64,000 nucleotides of DNA from Pseudomonadota bacterium (lineage in GTDB: Bacteria; Desulfobacterota; Desulfobulbia; Desulfobulbales; Desulfocapsaceae), in NCBI GenBank assembly GCA_023412495.1, contig JAEYNP010000039.1, forward strand, positions 186,001-250,000, in the 5' to 3' direction. The notes below the pieces were generated by a model. It was not told the origin of the DNA. It made no database searches and saw nothing but the letters and a program-made list of their open reading frames with translations. Positions 24,930-34,015 of this stretch are shown here, piece after piece (position 1 is the stretch's first letter; the number at the start of each line of letters is the position of its first letter). Made by a program: the position numbers and the translations under genes.

Positions 24930-26609
24930 ATGAAGATGAGTCGGTGGGAAGAACGGGTGCGGATCTCCCCTGCCCCGCTGGAACAGAGCTACAGAAGCAT
25001 CCTCATCGAAGTACTGAAGATGGCGCTCGAGCCGCAGCCTCTTAAAATGAAAATCGGCAGCATCCTCGACTATCTCCTTTCCCTGCACAATCTGCAACTC
25101 TCTGGCAAGGCTGCGTTATTTCTTGTCGATCAACCCTCCCAGACCCTCTATCTCCTGGTGAATAGAGGGTTTTCCGAGTATGTCGGGATCGCCTGCAATG
25201 AATCCCGCTTCGACCTCTGCCACTGCGGGCGGGTGGCGGAACAAGGAAAACCGCAGTTCTTTCGGACACCGCCGCCACTCGCCACAAACTCCGGAACGGC
25301 CGACCACCTATTCGGCAATTACTGCACTCCCATCGCCAAGGACGGCCAGCGCCTAGGCGTGCTCACGGTTTATGTCAACCGGGATCACAGCTGGTCACCA
25401 GAGACGGAAGGCCTGCTGGAGGCGATCGCCAACATCCTGGCGGTGACGATAGAAAACCAGCAGATGGATCAGCAGCTCATCCAGCTGGTCAACGATCTCC
25501 GCACCTCGATCATTAATCTGCGGGAGGAGAAAAAATTCTCCGAATCCATCATCCAGGGACTGAACCACGGCCTGATCGTCGTCGACCTGGAGGGTCGAAT
25601 CAGAAAATCAAATTCTGTGGCCAAGAACATATTCAGGCCGTTCACGACGCAGCTCGAAGGGCAATTCCTGGTCGACTTTCTGGGGGAGAGCACTGCCAAG
25701 CAGTTCCTCGCCACCCTGCCGTCGAAGCCCAACCAGCTCGACCGCGAGCTGACCCTCATAACCCCCACCCGGGAAAAGAGGATCATCGGCTTTTCCAATG
25801 TTCCCCAGGAGGATGCCAGGGGCAGAAAGATCGGGGTCATCATCTCTCTCTCCGATATCTCCGAGCTGAAATATGTGAGGAAAGAGATGGAGAAGATGAA
25901 CCGGCTGTCGACGATCGCCGAAATTGCCTCCGCGGTTGCCCACGAGGTCAGGAACCCTTTGGCCGGCATCAAGATAATGGCGCAGTCCATCGAGGAGGAG
26001 GCGAAAGAAAACAGCGAGCAGCTGGAATGTTCCCGGCGGATCATCAGACAGGTGGACCGGCTCAATGAACTGCTGAGCGACTTCTTTTCCTACGCCCGGC
26101 CAGCAGAACCGAACAAGCGTCCCACCTCGCTGCACGCCATCGTCGCCGAAACCAACCCCCTGATCCACAACCGGCTGACCAAAAACCATATCGAGCTGGT
26201 GGAAGACATCAGCCCGGACCTGCCGCCGATCATAGCCGACCCGCACCAGGTCCAGCAGGTCTTTCTCAACCTCTTTTTGAACGCCGTCGACGCGATAAAG
26301 GCTCAGGGCAAGATAGAAATTTCCGCCCGGTTTCTCCCCAAAAGCAGGGTTCACTTCTTCAAGAAGAGATATCCCGGCCTGGAGAATAAAAATTACGTGG
26401 TGGTCCATTTTTCCGACAACGGCATGGGCATGGCTCCGGAGGTTGCCGAGCAGGTTTTCGAGCCTTTCTTCACCACCAAGACCTCCGGCGCCGGCCTCGG
26501 GCTTTCCATCGTCTACAGAACTCTCAAGGAGAACGACGCCACTATCGTCCTGGAAAGCAAGCCCGGCAAGGGCGCCACCTTCGTCATCTTTTTTCGGACT
26601 GGTGGGTGA
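24930..26609 (+). CDS. GAF-PAS histidine kinase (NtrB/AtoS type)
   Basis: A 559-residue soluble kinase: GAF-like sensor about 30-190, short coiled coil, PAS about 205-310, HisKA with ASAVAHEVRNPLAG (H near 338) and HATPase with NLFLNAVDAIKAQG, FSDNGMGM and TSGAGLGLSIV. The order, and the sigma-54 activator that follows with a TGATG overlap, make these a classic two-component pair. The GAF domain suggests a small-molecule or redox signal. GGAGAG precedes the ATG. Confidence 0.94.
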   Translation: MKMSRWEERVRISPAPLEQSYRSILIEVLKMALEPQPLKMKIGSILDYLLSLHNLQLSGKAALFLVDQPSQTLYLLVNRGFSEYVGIACNESRFDLCHCGRVAEQGKPQFFRTPPPLATNSGTADHLFGNYCTPIAKDGQRLGVLTVYVNRDHSWSPETEGLLEAIANILAVTIENQQMDQQLIQLVNDLRTSIINLREEKKFSESIIQGLNHGLIVVDLEGRIRKSNSVAKNIFRPFTTQLEGQFLVDFLGESTAKQFLATLPSKPNQLDRELTLITPTREKRIIGFSNVPQEDARGRKIGVIISLSDISELKYVRKEMEKMNRLSTIAEIASAVAHEVRNPLAGIKIMAQSIEEEAKENSEQLECSRRIIRQVDRLNELLSDFFSYARPAEPNKRPTSLHAIVAETNPLIHNRLTKNHIELVEDISPDLPPIIADPHQVQQVFLNLFLNAVDAIKAQGKIEISARFLPKSRVHFFKKRYPGLENKNYVVVHFSDNGMGMAPEVAEQVFEPFFTTKTSGAGLGLSIVYRTLKENDATIVLESKPGKGATFVIFFRTGG

Positions 26610-27910
26610 TGGGTTCGGTTCTCATTGTCGATGACCAGGAAGATCTTCGCTACTCGCTTGCCAGGGTAGTGGAGAAGGAAGGCTACCAGGCGACCACGGC
26701 GGCCAGCGGAGGGGAAGGGCTCGACATCCTCCGGTCGTCGGTCGTCGATCTGGTGTTTCTCGACATCGGCCTCCCCGACACGAGCGGTCTGGATCTCATC
26801 GGCGCCATACGGGAAACTGCTGGCGACATCGATATCGTCATGCTCACGGGCATCAACGAGGCCAAGACGGCGGTGGCGGCGCTCCGTGCGGGCGCCGTCG
26901 ACTATATCGTCAAGCCCTTTGATATCGTAGAATTCAAGGCGAGCCTCAACCGGCTCCTCCAGGCCCGACTGATGCGGAAAAAGGCGAGCCTGACCCGGCA
27001 GGAGACCGGCGTCGCCACCATCCTCGGTGAAAGCCCTGCAATGCGGCGGGTCAAGGAAACCATCGAGATGGCGGCCCTGGTCGATTCCCCCGTCCTTATC
27101 ACCGGCGAAACCGGCACCGGCAAGGAACTCACGGCGAGGGCCATTCACGACAGCCGTCCCGGCCGCAACGGACTCTTCGTCAAGGTGGACTGCGGGACTC
27201 TTGCCGGCAGCCTCATGGAGTCGGAGCTCTTCGGATATCAAAAGGGAGCCTTCACCGATGCCGCGGGCGACAAAAAAGGTCTGGTCGAGGTGGCAAACGG
27301 CGGGACGCTCTTCCTCGACGAGATCGGCAACCTGTCCATCGACCTGCAGCCCAAGCTCCTGCGGCTCATTGAGGAATCGACCTTCCGCAAGGTCGGAGGT
27401 CTGAAGGATATCACTGTAAAAATCCGCATAATCGCTGCCACCAACACGGATATCGAGGAACAGATCGACCGGGGCAAATTCCGCGAGGATCTCTTCTACC
27501 GGCTCAATGTCCTGCCGATCCCCCTCCCCCCTTTGCGGAAACGGGGCGGGGATGTGCTCCTCCTGGCCGATTTCTTCCTGCACGAGTTGCAAGGGGAACT
27601 CAAAAAAAACCTGCAGGGTTTCACCCCCGAGGCCCGGGAGAAGATGCTCGCGCACGACTGGCCGGGCAACATCAGGGAACTCCGCAATATCATCGAAAGG
27701 GAAGCCATCTTCGCCGGCAGCGGCTGGTTGACCCTGGCCGGCCTCATTCCCGACAGTCATTTGACGGACCGAAAGGACGAGCCGCTCGCAACCCTTAAGG
27801 AGATGGAACGGCAATACATTCGGAAGGTGCTGAACGCCGTCAACAATAACAAATCAAAGGCGGCGAGAATCCTCGGTATTTCACGGACAACCCTGCGCGA
27901 GAGTCTATGA
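26609..27910 (+). CDS. Sigma-54-dependent response regulator (NtrC family)
   Basis: About 433 residues: REC 1-120 (VLIVDDQED, VDLVFLDIGLPDTSG), AAA+ activator domain about 135-370 with Walker A GETGTGKEL, the sigma-54 contact loop GAFTDA (the common variant of GAFTGA), Walker B LFLDEIG and arginine-rich RIIAATN. A Fis-type HTH (KSKAARILGISRTTLRESL) ends the protein abruptly. It probably activates the sigma-54 promoter 128 bp downstream. ATG 26609 overlaps the kinase stop; GTG 26606 is an alternative. Confidence 0.94.
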   Translation: MGSVLIVDDQEDLRYSLARVVEKEGYQATTAASGGEGLDILRSSVVDLVFLDIGLPDTSGLDLIGAIRETAGDIDIVMLTGINEAKTAVAALRAGAVDYIVKPFDIVEFKASLNRLLQARLMRKKASLTRQETGVATILGESPAMRRVKETIEMAALVDSPVLITGETGTGKELTARAIHDSRPGRNGLFVKVDCGTLAGSLMESELFGYQKGAFTDAAGDKKGLVEVANGGTLFLDEIGNLSIDLQPKLLRLIEESTFRKVGGLKDITVKIRIIAATNTDIEEQIDRGKFREDLFYRLNVLPIPLPPLRKRGGDVLLLADFFLHELQGELKKNLQGFTPEAREKMLAHDWPGNIRELRNIIEREAIFAGSGWLTLAGLIPDSHLTDRKDEPLATLKEMERQYIRKVLNAVNNNKSKAARILGISRTTLRESL

Positions 27911-28037
27911 CTGGCCGGAAATTGATCAACTGGCCAAATTTCAACCACCTTCACGACCACTCCTCTTTTTCCCCAACAACCATCACCACTTTTTTTAAGT
28001 CAATTCAATAGGTTTCAGACTGACACCATGAATCAGG

Positions 28038-28054
28038 CTGGCACTTCTCTTGCA
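28038..28054 (+). promoter_or_regulatory. Sigma-54 (-24/-12) promoter
   Basis: CTGGCACTTCTCTTGCA has GG and GC exactly 10 bp apart with the right surroundings (TGGCAC...TTGCA). It sits 107 bp before the REC-PATAN-roadblock gene and right after a sigma-54 activator gene. Confidence 0.85.
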
Positions 28055-28160
28055 TATAGTCCGACATCCCGCTCAGCCCATGGCTCCCGGGATCTCGGTA
28101 AGGCTACCAAAATTCCGCCCGAAGACGATGAGGGCGCAGGAAAAAAAGACTGGTGAAAAT

Positions 28161-29360
28161 ATGAAGAGAGTACTGGTTGTTGACGACGAAGAAGATATGC
28201 TCTGGATGTTGCAGAGAAATCTCAACAAAGGCATGGATAATGTCGAGATCCTGGCCGCAAAGTCGGGAGAGGAGGCGCTTGCCACGCTCAGCGATATCCC
28301 GATGGATCTGGTCATAACCGATATCAACATGCCGGGTATGAACGGACTCGACCTCCTCATCGAGATCAACAATCGCTTCCCCGGCACCGGCGTCATCATC
28401 ATGACCGCCTATCCGTCGAGCGCGTACAAGGACCGGGCGATGATGAGCGGCAGCCTGCGCTTCATAGAGAAACCTTTCGATATCAAGGAAGTACGAGCAA
28501 TAGTCCAGGAGGTTCTGAAGGAGAACGAGGGCTTTCAAGGAACCGTCGACGGTATCGATCTGGTCGATATCGTCCAGTTCAACGGCCTTTCCCGGGCGAC
28601 CGCCGCCCTCAAGGTCACCACCGGCGACAGGGAAGGCATGATCTTCTTCAAGGACGGTGCGGTGGTCCACGCCATGTGCGGGCGCGAAGTCGGCGAAGAC
28701 GCCTTCTTCACCATCCTGAGTTTCCACGGAGGATCGCTCCAGAACATACGGGGGGTCCAGCCGCCGGTGGTCAGCATTCATAAAAGTATCGAGGCGCTGC
28801 TCTTTGAGACGGCGGTAAAAAACGACGAGAAGGTGGACAGCAAGATCGCTTTGGACCAGCCAGCGCAGGCCGAGCCCATCGCCGGTCCATTAGCCGACTA
28901 CTCACCACCCAATGCCGAAACGCTCCCAACCGATACGACAGCAACGAATTCTACAGATTTAACCGATATACAACAGGAAACCTTTAGCGAGGAATTTGAA
29001 ATGACGGAAATTCAAAAGATTTTAGCCGAGTTCACTAACATTGAAGGCGTCCACACTGCATGTCTTGTCGGACGGGATGGCTTTCTCCTTGACAGCCTGG
29101 CACGGGCAGGGATCGATGCGGAAATGATCGGGGCGATCGCCTCGTCGGGCTTCGGTTCCGCCGAGTCCATGGGCAATCAGCTGGGCCAGGGCGATCTGCG
29201 CATGACCATGTTCGAGTTTGCCAGCGGCCCGGTCATGTTCGCGCCGGTAGGCGAAGAGGCCTTCCTGGTGATTGTCGCCGATCAGGAGACCAATCTCGGC
29301 TGGATCAGGATAAGCATCAAGAAAAACACCAAGAAGATTCAGGAAGCGGCCGCGCTGTAA
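28161..29360 (+). CDS. REC-PATAN-roadblock signalling protein
   Basis: About 399 residues from ATG 28161; an upstream in-frame start would overlap the sigma-54 promoter. Residues 1-120 are REC (RVLVVDDEEDM, LVITDINMPGMNG, EKPF). Residues 125-220 match the DUF4388/PATAN type (VDIVQFNGLSRATAALKV, GMIFFKDGAVVHAMCG). After a Pro/Thr-rich linker, residues 285-395 form a roadblock/LC7 domain (ILAEFTNIEGVHTACLVGRD, ending KKNTKKIQEAAAL). Roadblock proteins act on Ras-like GTPases in cell polarity (MglB). The target GTPase is not in the window. Confidence 0.88.
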   Translation: MKRVLVVDDEEDMLWMLQRNLNKGMDNVEILAAKSGEEALATLSDIPMDLVITDINMPGMNGLDLLIEINNRFPGTGVIIMTAYPSSAYKDRAMMSGSLRFIEKPFDIKEVRAIVQEVLKENEGFQGTVDGIDLVDIVQFNGLSRATAALKVTTGDREGMIFFKDGAVVHAMCGREVGEDAFFTILSFHGGSLQNIRGVQPPVVSIHKSIEALLFETAVKNDEKVDSKIALDQPAQAEPIAGPLADYSPPNAETLPTDTTATNSTDLTDIQQETFSEEFEMTEIQKILAEFTNIEGVHTACLVGRDGFLLDSLARAGIDAEMIGAIASSGFGSAESMGNQLGQGDLRMTMFEFASGPVMFAPVGEEAFLVIVADQETNLGWIRISIKKNTKKIQEAAAL

Positions 29361-29361
29361 A

Positions 29362-29456
29362 AAGCAATGAGTACTGAGCGATGAGTACTGAGAGGAGGGA
29401 CAGAATTTTCGCCAGTTTCCTCAGTACTCAGTACTCATAACTCAGTACTCTTTCTT
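29362..29456. repeat. AGTACTGAG-rich inverted repeat, single copy
   Basis: GAGTACTGAGCGATGAGTACTGAG is mirrored by CTCAGTACTCAGTACTCATAACTCAGTACTC. It lies between two convergent roadblock genes and may also act as a terminator. Two further copies lie at 33.6-33.9 kb. Confidence 0.8.
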
Positions 29457-29834
29457 TAAGTATCCGGCGAAACCGCTAAGCTGCGCTTCGTATTTCTTGA
29501 TCAGCATCCTCGCCTTCCCCAGCCACTCTTCTTTTGTCGTCATGAGGAAGATAAAAAACGGCTGGTCGTCTACATGCCTGATAATGAAGTGGTATTGCCG
29601 AGTTGTGATCAGAATGTCCTCCACCTCTTCATCATCGGCCAGGAGATTAATGGCCTTGGCGTTCGATTTGACAATGGAGGCAAGATAGGCTGATGCGGCG
29701 GCGGTTTCGATATCCTCTCGGCGGCGCACCTCGGCAATTGACATCCCATCCTCTACGGTCACTACGGCCGCCGCCAAGATCCCCGGCAGCTCTCTCGACA
29801 TCTGGTCGATAAGGTTTTGAAGTTGTTTAATCAT
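29442..29834 (-). CDS. Roadblock/LC7-domain protein
   Basis: A 130-residue roadblock domain: helix LIDQMSRELPGILAAAVVTVEDGMSIA, then strand/helix ETAAASAYLASIVKSNAKAINLL and strands EDILITTRQYHFIIRHV and PFFIFLMTTKEEWLGKARMLI. It faces the REC-PATAN-roadblock gene. Stand-alone roadblock proteins usually pair with a small GTPase or form dimers; here the roadblock partner may be the convergent gene's product. Cellular role is unknown. Confidence 0.85.
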   Translation of the reverse strand: MIKQLQNLIDQMSRELPGILAAAVVTVEDGMSIAEVRRREDIETAAASAYLASIVKSNAKAINLLADDEEVEDILITTRQYHFIIRHVDDQPFFIFLMTTKEEWLGKARMLIKKYEAQLSGFAGYLKKEY

Positions 29835-29856
29835 CGATTTGCCTGTTTATTTTTTT

Positions 29857-29970
29857 TAATACCTTAGAAATTCGTTTCTTGTTTTTTGAAACGAATTTCG
29901 TGAAGGTACTTATCCCCTCTGCTGTTTGAGGGGATCACGACCCTTGGTTGCGGGCGTCAGCTCGCATTGG
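29857..29970 (+). repeat. Dispersed hairpin element, copy C
   Basis: It contains ACCTTAGAAATTCGTTTCTTG, with the GAATTTCGTGAAGGTACTTA side of the hairpin, then CCCCTCTGCTGTTTGAGGGG and GGTTGCGGGCGTCAG, matching copy A without the middle CCCCTCAAGGGGG hairpin. (Quoted parts are separate short runs.) It fills most of the gap upstream of dtd. Confidence 0.85.
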
Positions 29971-30155
29971 GATCCGGATCCGAACAGTCGGCGGGAAAAC
30001 TCTCTACGGATGCTTCGCTTTTCGCCGACTAAGATCAAAATCCCATTGAAATGACTATACCATTTGACTACCCTCAGATGAAATGATTTCTTACCTTTTC
30101 GATCCCACTTGGATGGGGAGAGAAATCCTTCACGGCTTGGGCACAGGGAGAACAC

Positions 30156-30605
30156 ATGCGGGCAGTAGTGCAGCGGGTAAGCAGGGCTTCGGTGACAATC
30201 GACGGGACGGTCACGGCCGCCATAGGCCCGGGCCTGGTCGTTCTCCTCGGCATCAGGGTGAGCGATTCGGAGGCCGACGCCAGATGGCTGGTCGACAAAG
30301 TCCTCGGCTTACGCATATTTGAGGATTCGGAGGGAAAAATGAACATCTCTCTTGCGGACACCGACGGTGAAGTGCTTATTATCTCCCAATTCACACTCTA
30401 TGGCGATTGCCGCAAAGGCAGACGGCCGGGATTTTCCTATGCCGCCCCTCCCGCGATCGCCGAACCTTTATACGACCGGTTCGTCGAATTGGCCAGGAAG
30501 AGCGGTGTCGGAGTGGCGACAGGTGTCTTCCAGGCCGCCATGCAGATCGAACTGGTCAACGACGGACCGGTAACGCTCCTGGTGGATTCGGAGAAATTTT
30601 TTTGA
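30156..30605 (+). CDS. dtd: D-aminoacyl-tRNA deacylase
   Basis: A 149-residue cytoplasmic enzyme that hydrolyses D-aminoacyl-tRNA and glycyl-tRNA(Ala), recycling wrongly charged tRNA. It opens [13 protein letters not shown] and carries the two DTD signatures, SQFTLYGD (about 77-84) and the C-terminal NDGPVT (about 137-142; family N-x-G-P-V/F-T). Length is as usual. GGGAGAACAC precedes the ATG. The M16 protease gene begins 64 bp later on the same strand. Confidence 0.97.
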   Translation: MRAVVQRVSRASVTIDGTVTAAIGPGLVVLLGIRVSDSEADARWLVDKVLGLRIFEDSEGKMNISLADTDGEVLIISQFTLYGDCRKGRRPGFSYAAPPAIAEPLYDRFVELARKSGVGVATGVFQAAMQIELVNDGPVTLLVDSEKFF

Positions 30606-30669
30606 CTGCGATACTGCTCGCCAAATTTCCGCCCTTTCCTACCTTCATCTTCAAGATCAAGGATTCAGA

Positions 30670-33588
30670 ATGACTTTCAATACAGGTTCCAGCTATTCGG
30701 GTTTTCGTCTCGTCACCCACGAGTTTGTCCGGGAGATCGCCTCCGATGTGTACATCTTCGAGCACGAACTGCTGAAATGCCCCCTCCTGGCAATCAAGAA
30801 CGCCGACACCAACAAGACTTTTTCGGTAGCCTTCCACACCACCCCCACCGATTCCACCGGCGTGGCCCACATCCTTGAGCATTCGGTGCTGATGGGCTCG
30901 AAGAAATATCCGGTGAAAGATGTCTTCGGCGAGATCAACAAGGGGGGCCTCACCACCTTCCTGAACGCCATGACCGGAGCGGATGTCACCTATTACCCCT
31001 TTGCCACTCGTAATCTGAAGGAATATTTCAATATCATGGACGTCTACTGCGACGTCGTCTTCAATCCGCTCCTTGACCGGAACACCTTTCTCCAGGAGGG
31101 CTGGCATCACCACCAGGAGAGCCCGGACAGCCCGCTCCAGTTCCAGGGGGTGGTCTTCAACGAGATGAAAGGTGCCTTTTCCGACCCGATCCGCCATATT
31201 TTCCACAACATTTTTGGCGGCCTCATGCCCGGCTCGACCTACGCCCACGAATCCGGCGGCGACCCTAAAAATATCCCCGACCTGACCTACGAACAGTTCT
31301 GCGCATTCCACAGAAGGCACTACCACCCGAGCAACGGGATCTTTCTCCTCTACGGCGACGCCCCGCTTGCCGATGAACTCGAATTCCTGCAAGGCCGCTA
31401 CCTTGCGACCTTCTCCGCCCCCGGCGAGAAGGCCGTGATCGAGGAGGGAAAACTCGCCCGGGAGCCGGTCTTCATCACCGACAGCTACGCGGTCGACTCT
31501 CCCGACACCAAGGCAAAAACCTTTCTCGCCGTCGGGACCAATGTGGCGACTTTTGCCATGCGCGAGGAGAACACCGCCTTCCAGATCATCGCCAACATTC
31601 TCTTCAATTCGGACGGCTCACCGCTGAAGAATGCCATCGTCTCGAGCGGTCTGTGCAAGGATTTCGGCGGCTTTTTCATGGCCAACTCGTGCATCAGGAC
31701 CATCATGGTCACCTATCTGGTCGGCAGCGAGCGGGAACACCGCGATAGGTTCCTCGAGCTGTACCGGGCAACGCTCGGCAAGATGGTCGACGAAGGTCTC
31801 GACCGCGACCTGGTGCTGGCCGAACTCAACAAGTACGAGTTCGGTATCCGCGAGGATGCGAGCAAGGCTCAGAGGGGTCTCGATCTGCTCGGCAGGGCCA
31901 TGACCGCCATCAAGTACGGCGCAAATCCATTCGATTTCCTGAAAAACGATGAACTGATCGCGAGAATCAGGAAGAAGGCCCTGGAGGAGGATTATTTTGA
32001 ACAGCTGATCCGCCAGAACCTCCTCGACAATCCGTCGACAGTCACGGTGACCCTGACCCCCGACCCGGAGAAGCAGAAGCGAACCCAGGCCGAGGAACAG
32101 CAAAGGCTATCTGCTTACGATGCCGGGGCGACGGAAACGGAACGGGCCGAGAGGATTAAGGAAACCCGGGCACTGATGGAGGAGCAGCTGCGGCCGAACA
32201 GCATCGAGACCCTCTCCCTCCTTCCGCAGCTGGCGCTCACGGATCTCTCGACCAAGGACGATTTTCACATCGCCACCCCGACCGAGATGTTCGGTCGTCA
32301 AGTGTTGGTCAACGAGCTGGCCACCAACCACATTTCATATATCGATGTCGGCTTCGACTACTCGTGTCTGCCGCCCGAGCTCCTGCCGCTGCTCGACCTG
32401 TTCGGCACGATCGTCACCGAAATCGGCACGAAGAGGCTCAACTACCAGCAGTTCGCCAAGGAAATCGCCACCTGCACAGGGGCCTTCTCCCATGCCCTCA
32501 CCACCTACTCCAAGAGGGACGAGCCGGACTCCACCCGGCCGATTCTCTGGCTCCACCTGAAATGCCTGCCGGCCTATCTCGAACAGGCCCTGCAGCTCGT
32601 GGCCGAGATTCTCACATCCGTCTCCTTCGCCGACCGGGTGCGCATCCGCGAGATTGTCGGCCGCGAATTCGCCTGGGCCGAGCACTCCGTCCACAGCGAA
32701 GGGTATCATCTCGCTTCGAACCGGGTCTTTGCCCACTTGAGCCTCGCCGGTCGATACAACGAGACCGTCAACGGCGTCACCGCCTATCTGGCCCTCAAGG
32801 ATCTGGCGCTCAATTACGAGGCGCAGGAGGAGAAGTTCCATGAAAGTCTCGCAAGAATCGCCGGGCTCATTTTCAACCGGCACAACCTGGTCATGGCCAT
32901 TACCGCCGACGGCCAGGAACTCAGCCATTTCACCAGGGTCGGCGACTGCCTTACCGACGCCTTAAACTCGGAGCCGGTGAAACGCTACGATTTGCCCGAG
33001 CTGCCCATGGCCGACCACGAGGCTTTCATCACCTCGGCGGAGGTGGTCTTCGCCATCCAGGGCGGCAACCTCCTGAAGAACGCGGTCGGCTACAACGGCC
33101 ATTTCGAGGTGCTGAAGACATATCTCTCCCGCGATTATTTGTGGAATACCGTGCGCCAGATGGGCGGGGCTTACGGTTGCTTCATCCAGTTCGGCCAGCT
33201 GACCGGCAACCTGGCCTTCGTCAGCTACCGCGATCCCCAGGTGAAGAAGACCTACGATGCCTATAACGGCGTACCCTCGGTGCTGGCCGGACTCGATTTG
33301 CCGGACAAGGTCCTGGAGCAGCTGATCATCGGCACCTACGGCAATTTTGATCCCCTCCAGAGTGCCGCCGCCAAGGGAGCCACCGCAAGAAACGACTACC
33401 TGAACGGCATCGACCGGACTTATAAGGAACAACGGATGGCGGAGATAGTCCGGACCACCGCGGCCGACCTGAAGAGCTTCACCGACGCTTTTGCCGAGAT
33501 GATGCCCCGCAGCCATCGGGTCATTATAGGCAACCGCGCCAAGATCGAAGCCGAGAGATCGCTTTTCGATGTGTTGATCGATCTGTAA
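30670..33588 (+). CDS. M16C zinc metalloprotease, PreP (presequence protease) type
   Basis: A 972-residue protease, the full length of a one-chain M16C enzyme. The inverted zinc motif HILEH (about 63-67) is intact, followed by VLMGSKKYPVKDVF and ALNAMTGADVTYYPFAT-like residues typical of this subfamily. The C-terminal half has the second, inactive M16 domain (GGAYGCFIQF and RDPQVKKTYDAY). It probably degrades short peptides in the cytoplasm. No signal peptide is visible. Sequence use and spacing fit a normal housekeeping gene. Confidence 0.95.
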   Translation: MTFNTGSSYSGFRLVTHEFVREIASDVYIFEHELLKCPLLAIKNADTNKTFSVAFHTTPTDSTGVAHILEHSVLMGSKKYPVKDVFGEINKGGLTTFLNAMTGADVTYYPFATRNLKEYFNIMDVYCDVVFNPLLDRNTFLQEGWHHHQESPDSPLQFQGVVFNEMKGAFSDPIRHIFHNIFGGLMPGSTYAHESGGDPKNIPDLTYEQFCAFHRRHYHPSNGIFLLYGDAPLADELEFLQGRYLATFSAPGEKAVIEEGKLAREPVFITDSYAVDSPDTKAKTFLAVGTNVATFAMREENTAFQIIANILFNSDGSPLKNAIVSSGLCKDFGGFFMANSCIRTIMVTYLVGSEREHRDRFLELYRATLGKMVDEGLDRDLVLAELNKYEFGIREDASKAQRGLDLLGRAMTAIKYGANPFDFLKNDELIARIRKKALEEDYFEQLIRQNLLDNPSTVTVTLTPDPEKQKRTQAEEQQRLSAYDAGATETERAERIKETRALMEEQLRPNSIETLSLLPQLALTDLSTKDDFHIATPTEMFGRQVLVNELATNHISYIDVGFDYSCLPPELLPLLDLFGTIVTEIGTKRLNYQQFAKEIATCTGAFSHALTTYSKRDEPDSTRPILWLHLKCLPAYLEQALQLVAEILTSVSFADRVRIREIVGREFAWAEHSVHSEGYHLASNRVFAHLSLAGRYNETVNGVTAYLALKDLALNYEAQEEKFHESLARIAGLIFNRHNLVMAITADGQELSHFTRVGDCLTDALNSEPVKRYDLPELPMADHEAFITSAEVVFAIQGGNLLKNAVGYNGHFEVLKTYLSRDYLWNTVRQMGGAYGCFIQFGQLTGNLAFVSYRDPQVKKTYDAYNGVPSVLAGLDLPDKVLEQLIIGTYGNFDPLQSAAAKGATARNDYLNGIDRTYKEQRMAEIVRTTAADLKSFTDAFAEMMPRSHRVIIGNRAKIEAERSLFDVLIDL

Positions 33589-33597
33589 AACAAAGAG

Positions 33598-33757
33598 TTC
33601 AAAGTACTGAGTGATGAGTACTGAGGGTGCGCTCCACGCACCGAGGGAGTGCTCCCCATCTACCGCCGCCCCCACCTACCGCGAACCATGCTGTTTTACT
33701 CAGCACTCAGTACTCAGTATTCAGCACTCAATACTCATCGCTCAGTACTCGATCAAA
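33598..33757. repeat. AGTACTGAG-type element, tandem unit 1
   Basis: It begins AGTACTGAGTGATGAGTACTG and ends with CTCATCGCTCAGTACTCG, inverted with respect to each other. The centre is GCTCCACGCACCGAG and ACCGCGAACCATGCTGTTTT. Unit 2 follows after a few bases at about 85-90% identity by eye. Confidence 0.85.
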
Positions 33758-33759
33758 GA

Positions 33760-33906
33760 GTACAAAGTACTGAGTGATGAGTGCTGAGGCTGAGCTCCAC
33801 GCACCGAGGAGTGTCTCCATCTACCGCCGTCCCCACCTACCGCGAACCATGCTGTTTTACTCAGCACTCAGTACTCAGCAATCGGTACTCATCGCTCAGT
33901 ACTCGC
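33760..33906. repeat. AGTACTGAG-type element, tandem unit 2
   Basis: It repeats unit 1 with scattered substitutions and a few lost bases; the core CCCACCTACCGCGAACCATG and the following CTGTTTTACTCAGCACTCAG are identical. Together the two units take up most of the 427-bp gap after the protease gene. No reading frame of note is present. Confidence 0.85.
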
Positions 33907-33908
33907 AG

Positions 33909-33936
33909 TTGCACTTTCAGAACTTCCTACTATAAT
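33909..33936 (+). promoter_or_regulatory. Candidate sigma-70 promoter of the NifU-like/GGGtGRT pair
   Basis: TTGCAC (33909-33914) and a perfect TATAAT (33931-33936) are 16 bp apart, about 80 bp before the next gene and just after the tandem repeat. Confidence 0.6.
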
Positions 33937-34015
33937 AACGCGCGGGAAATAAAATTTCTCGATCGCCAATACAACTTAAATTGATAACAGGATAAATATT
34001 TCCAAGGAGAAAAGC

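Noticed and set aside
33598..33906. Tandem repeats as a CRISPR array
   Set aside because: Only two long, imperfect units with inverted ends, no regular short repeats and spacers, and no cas genes.
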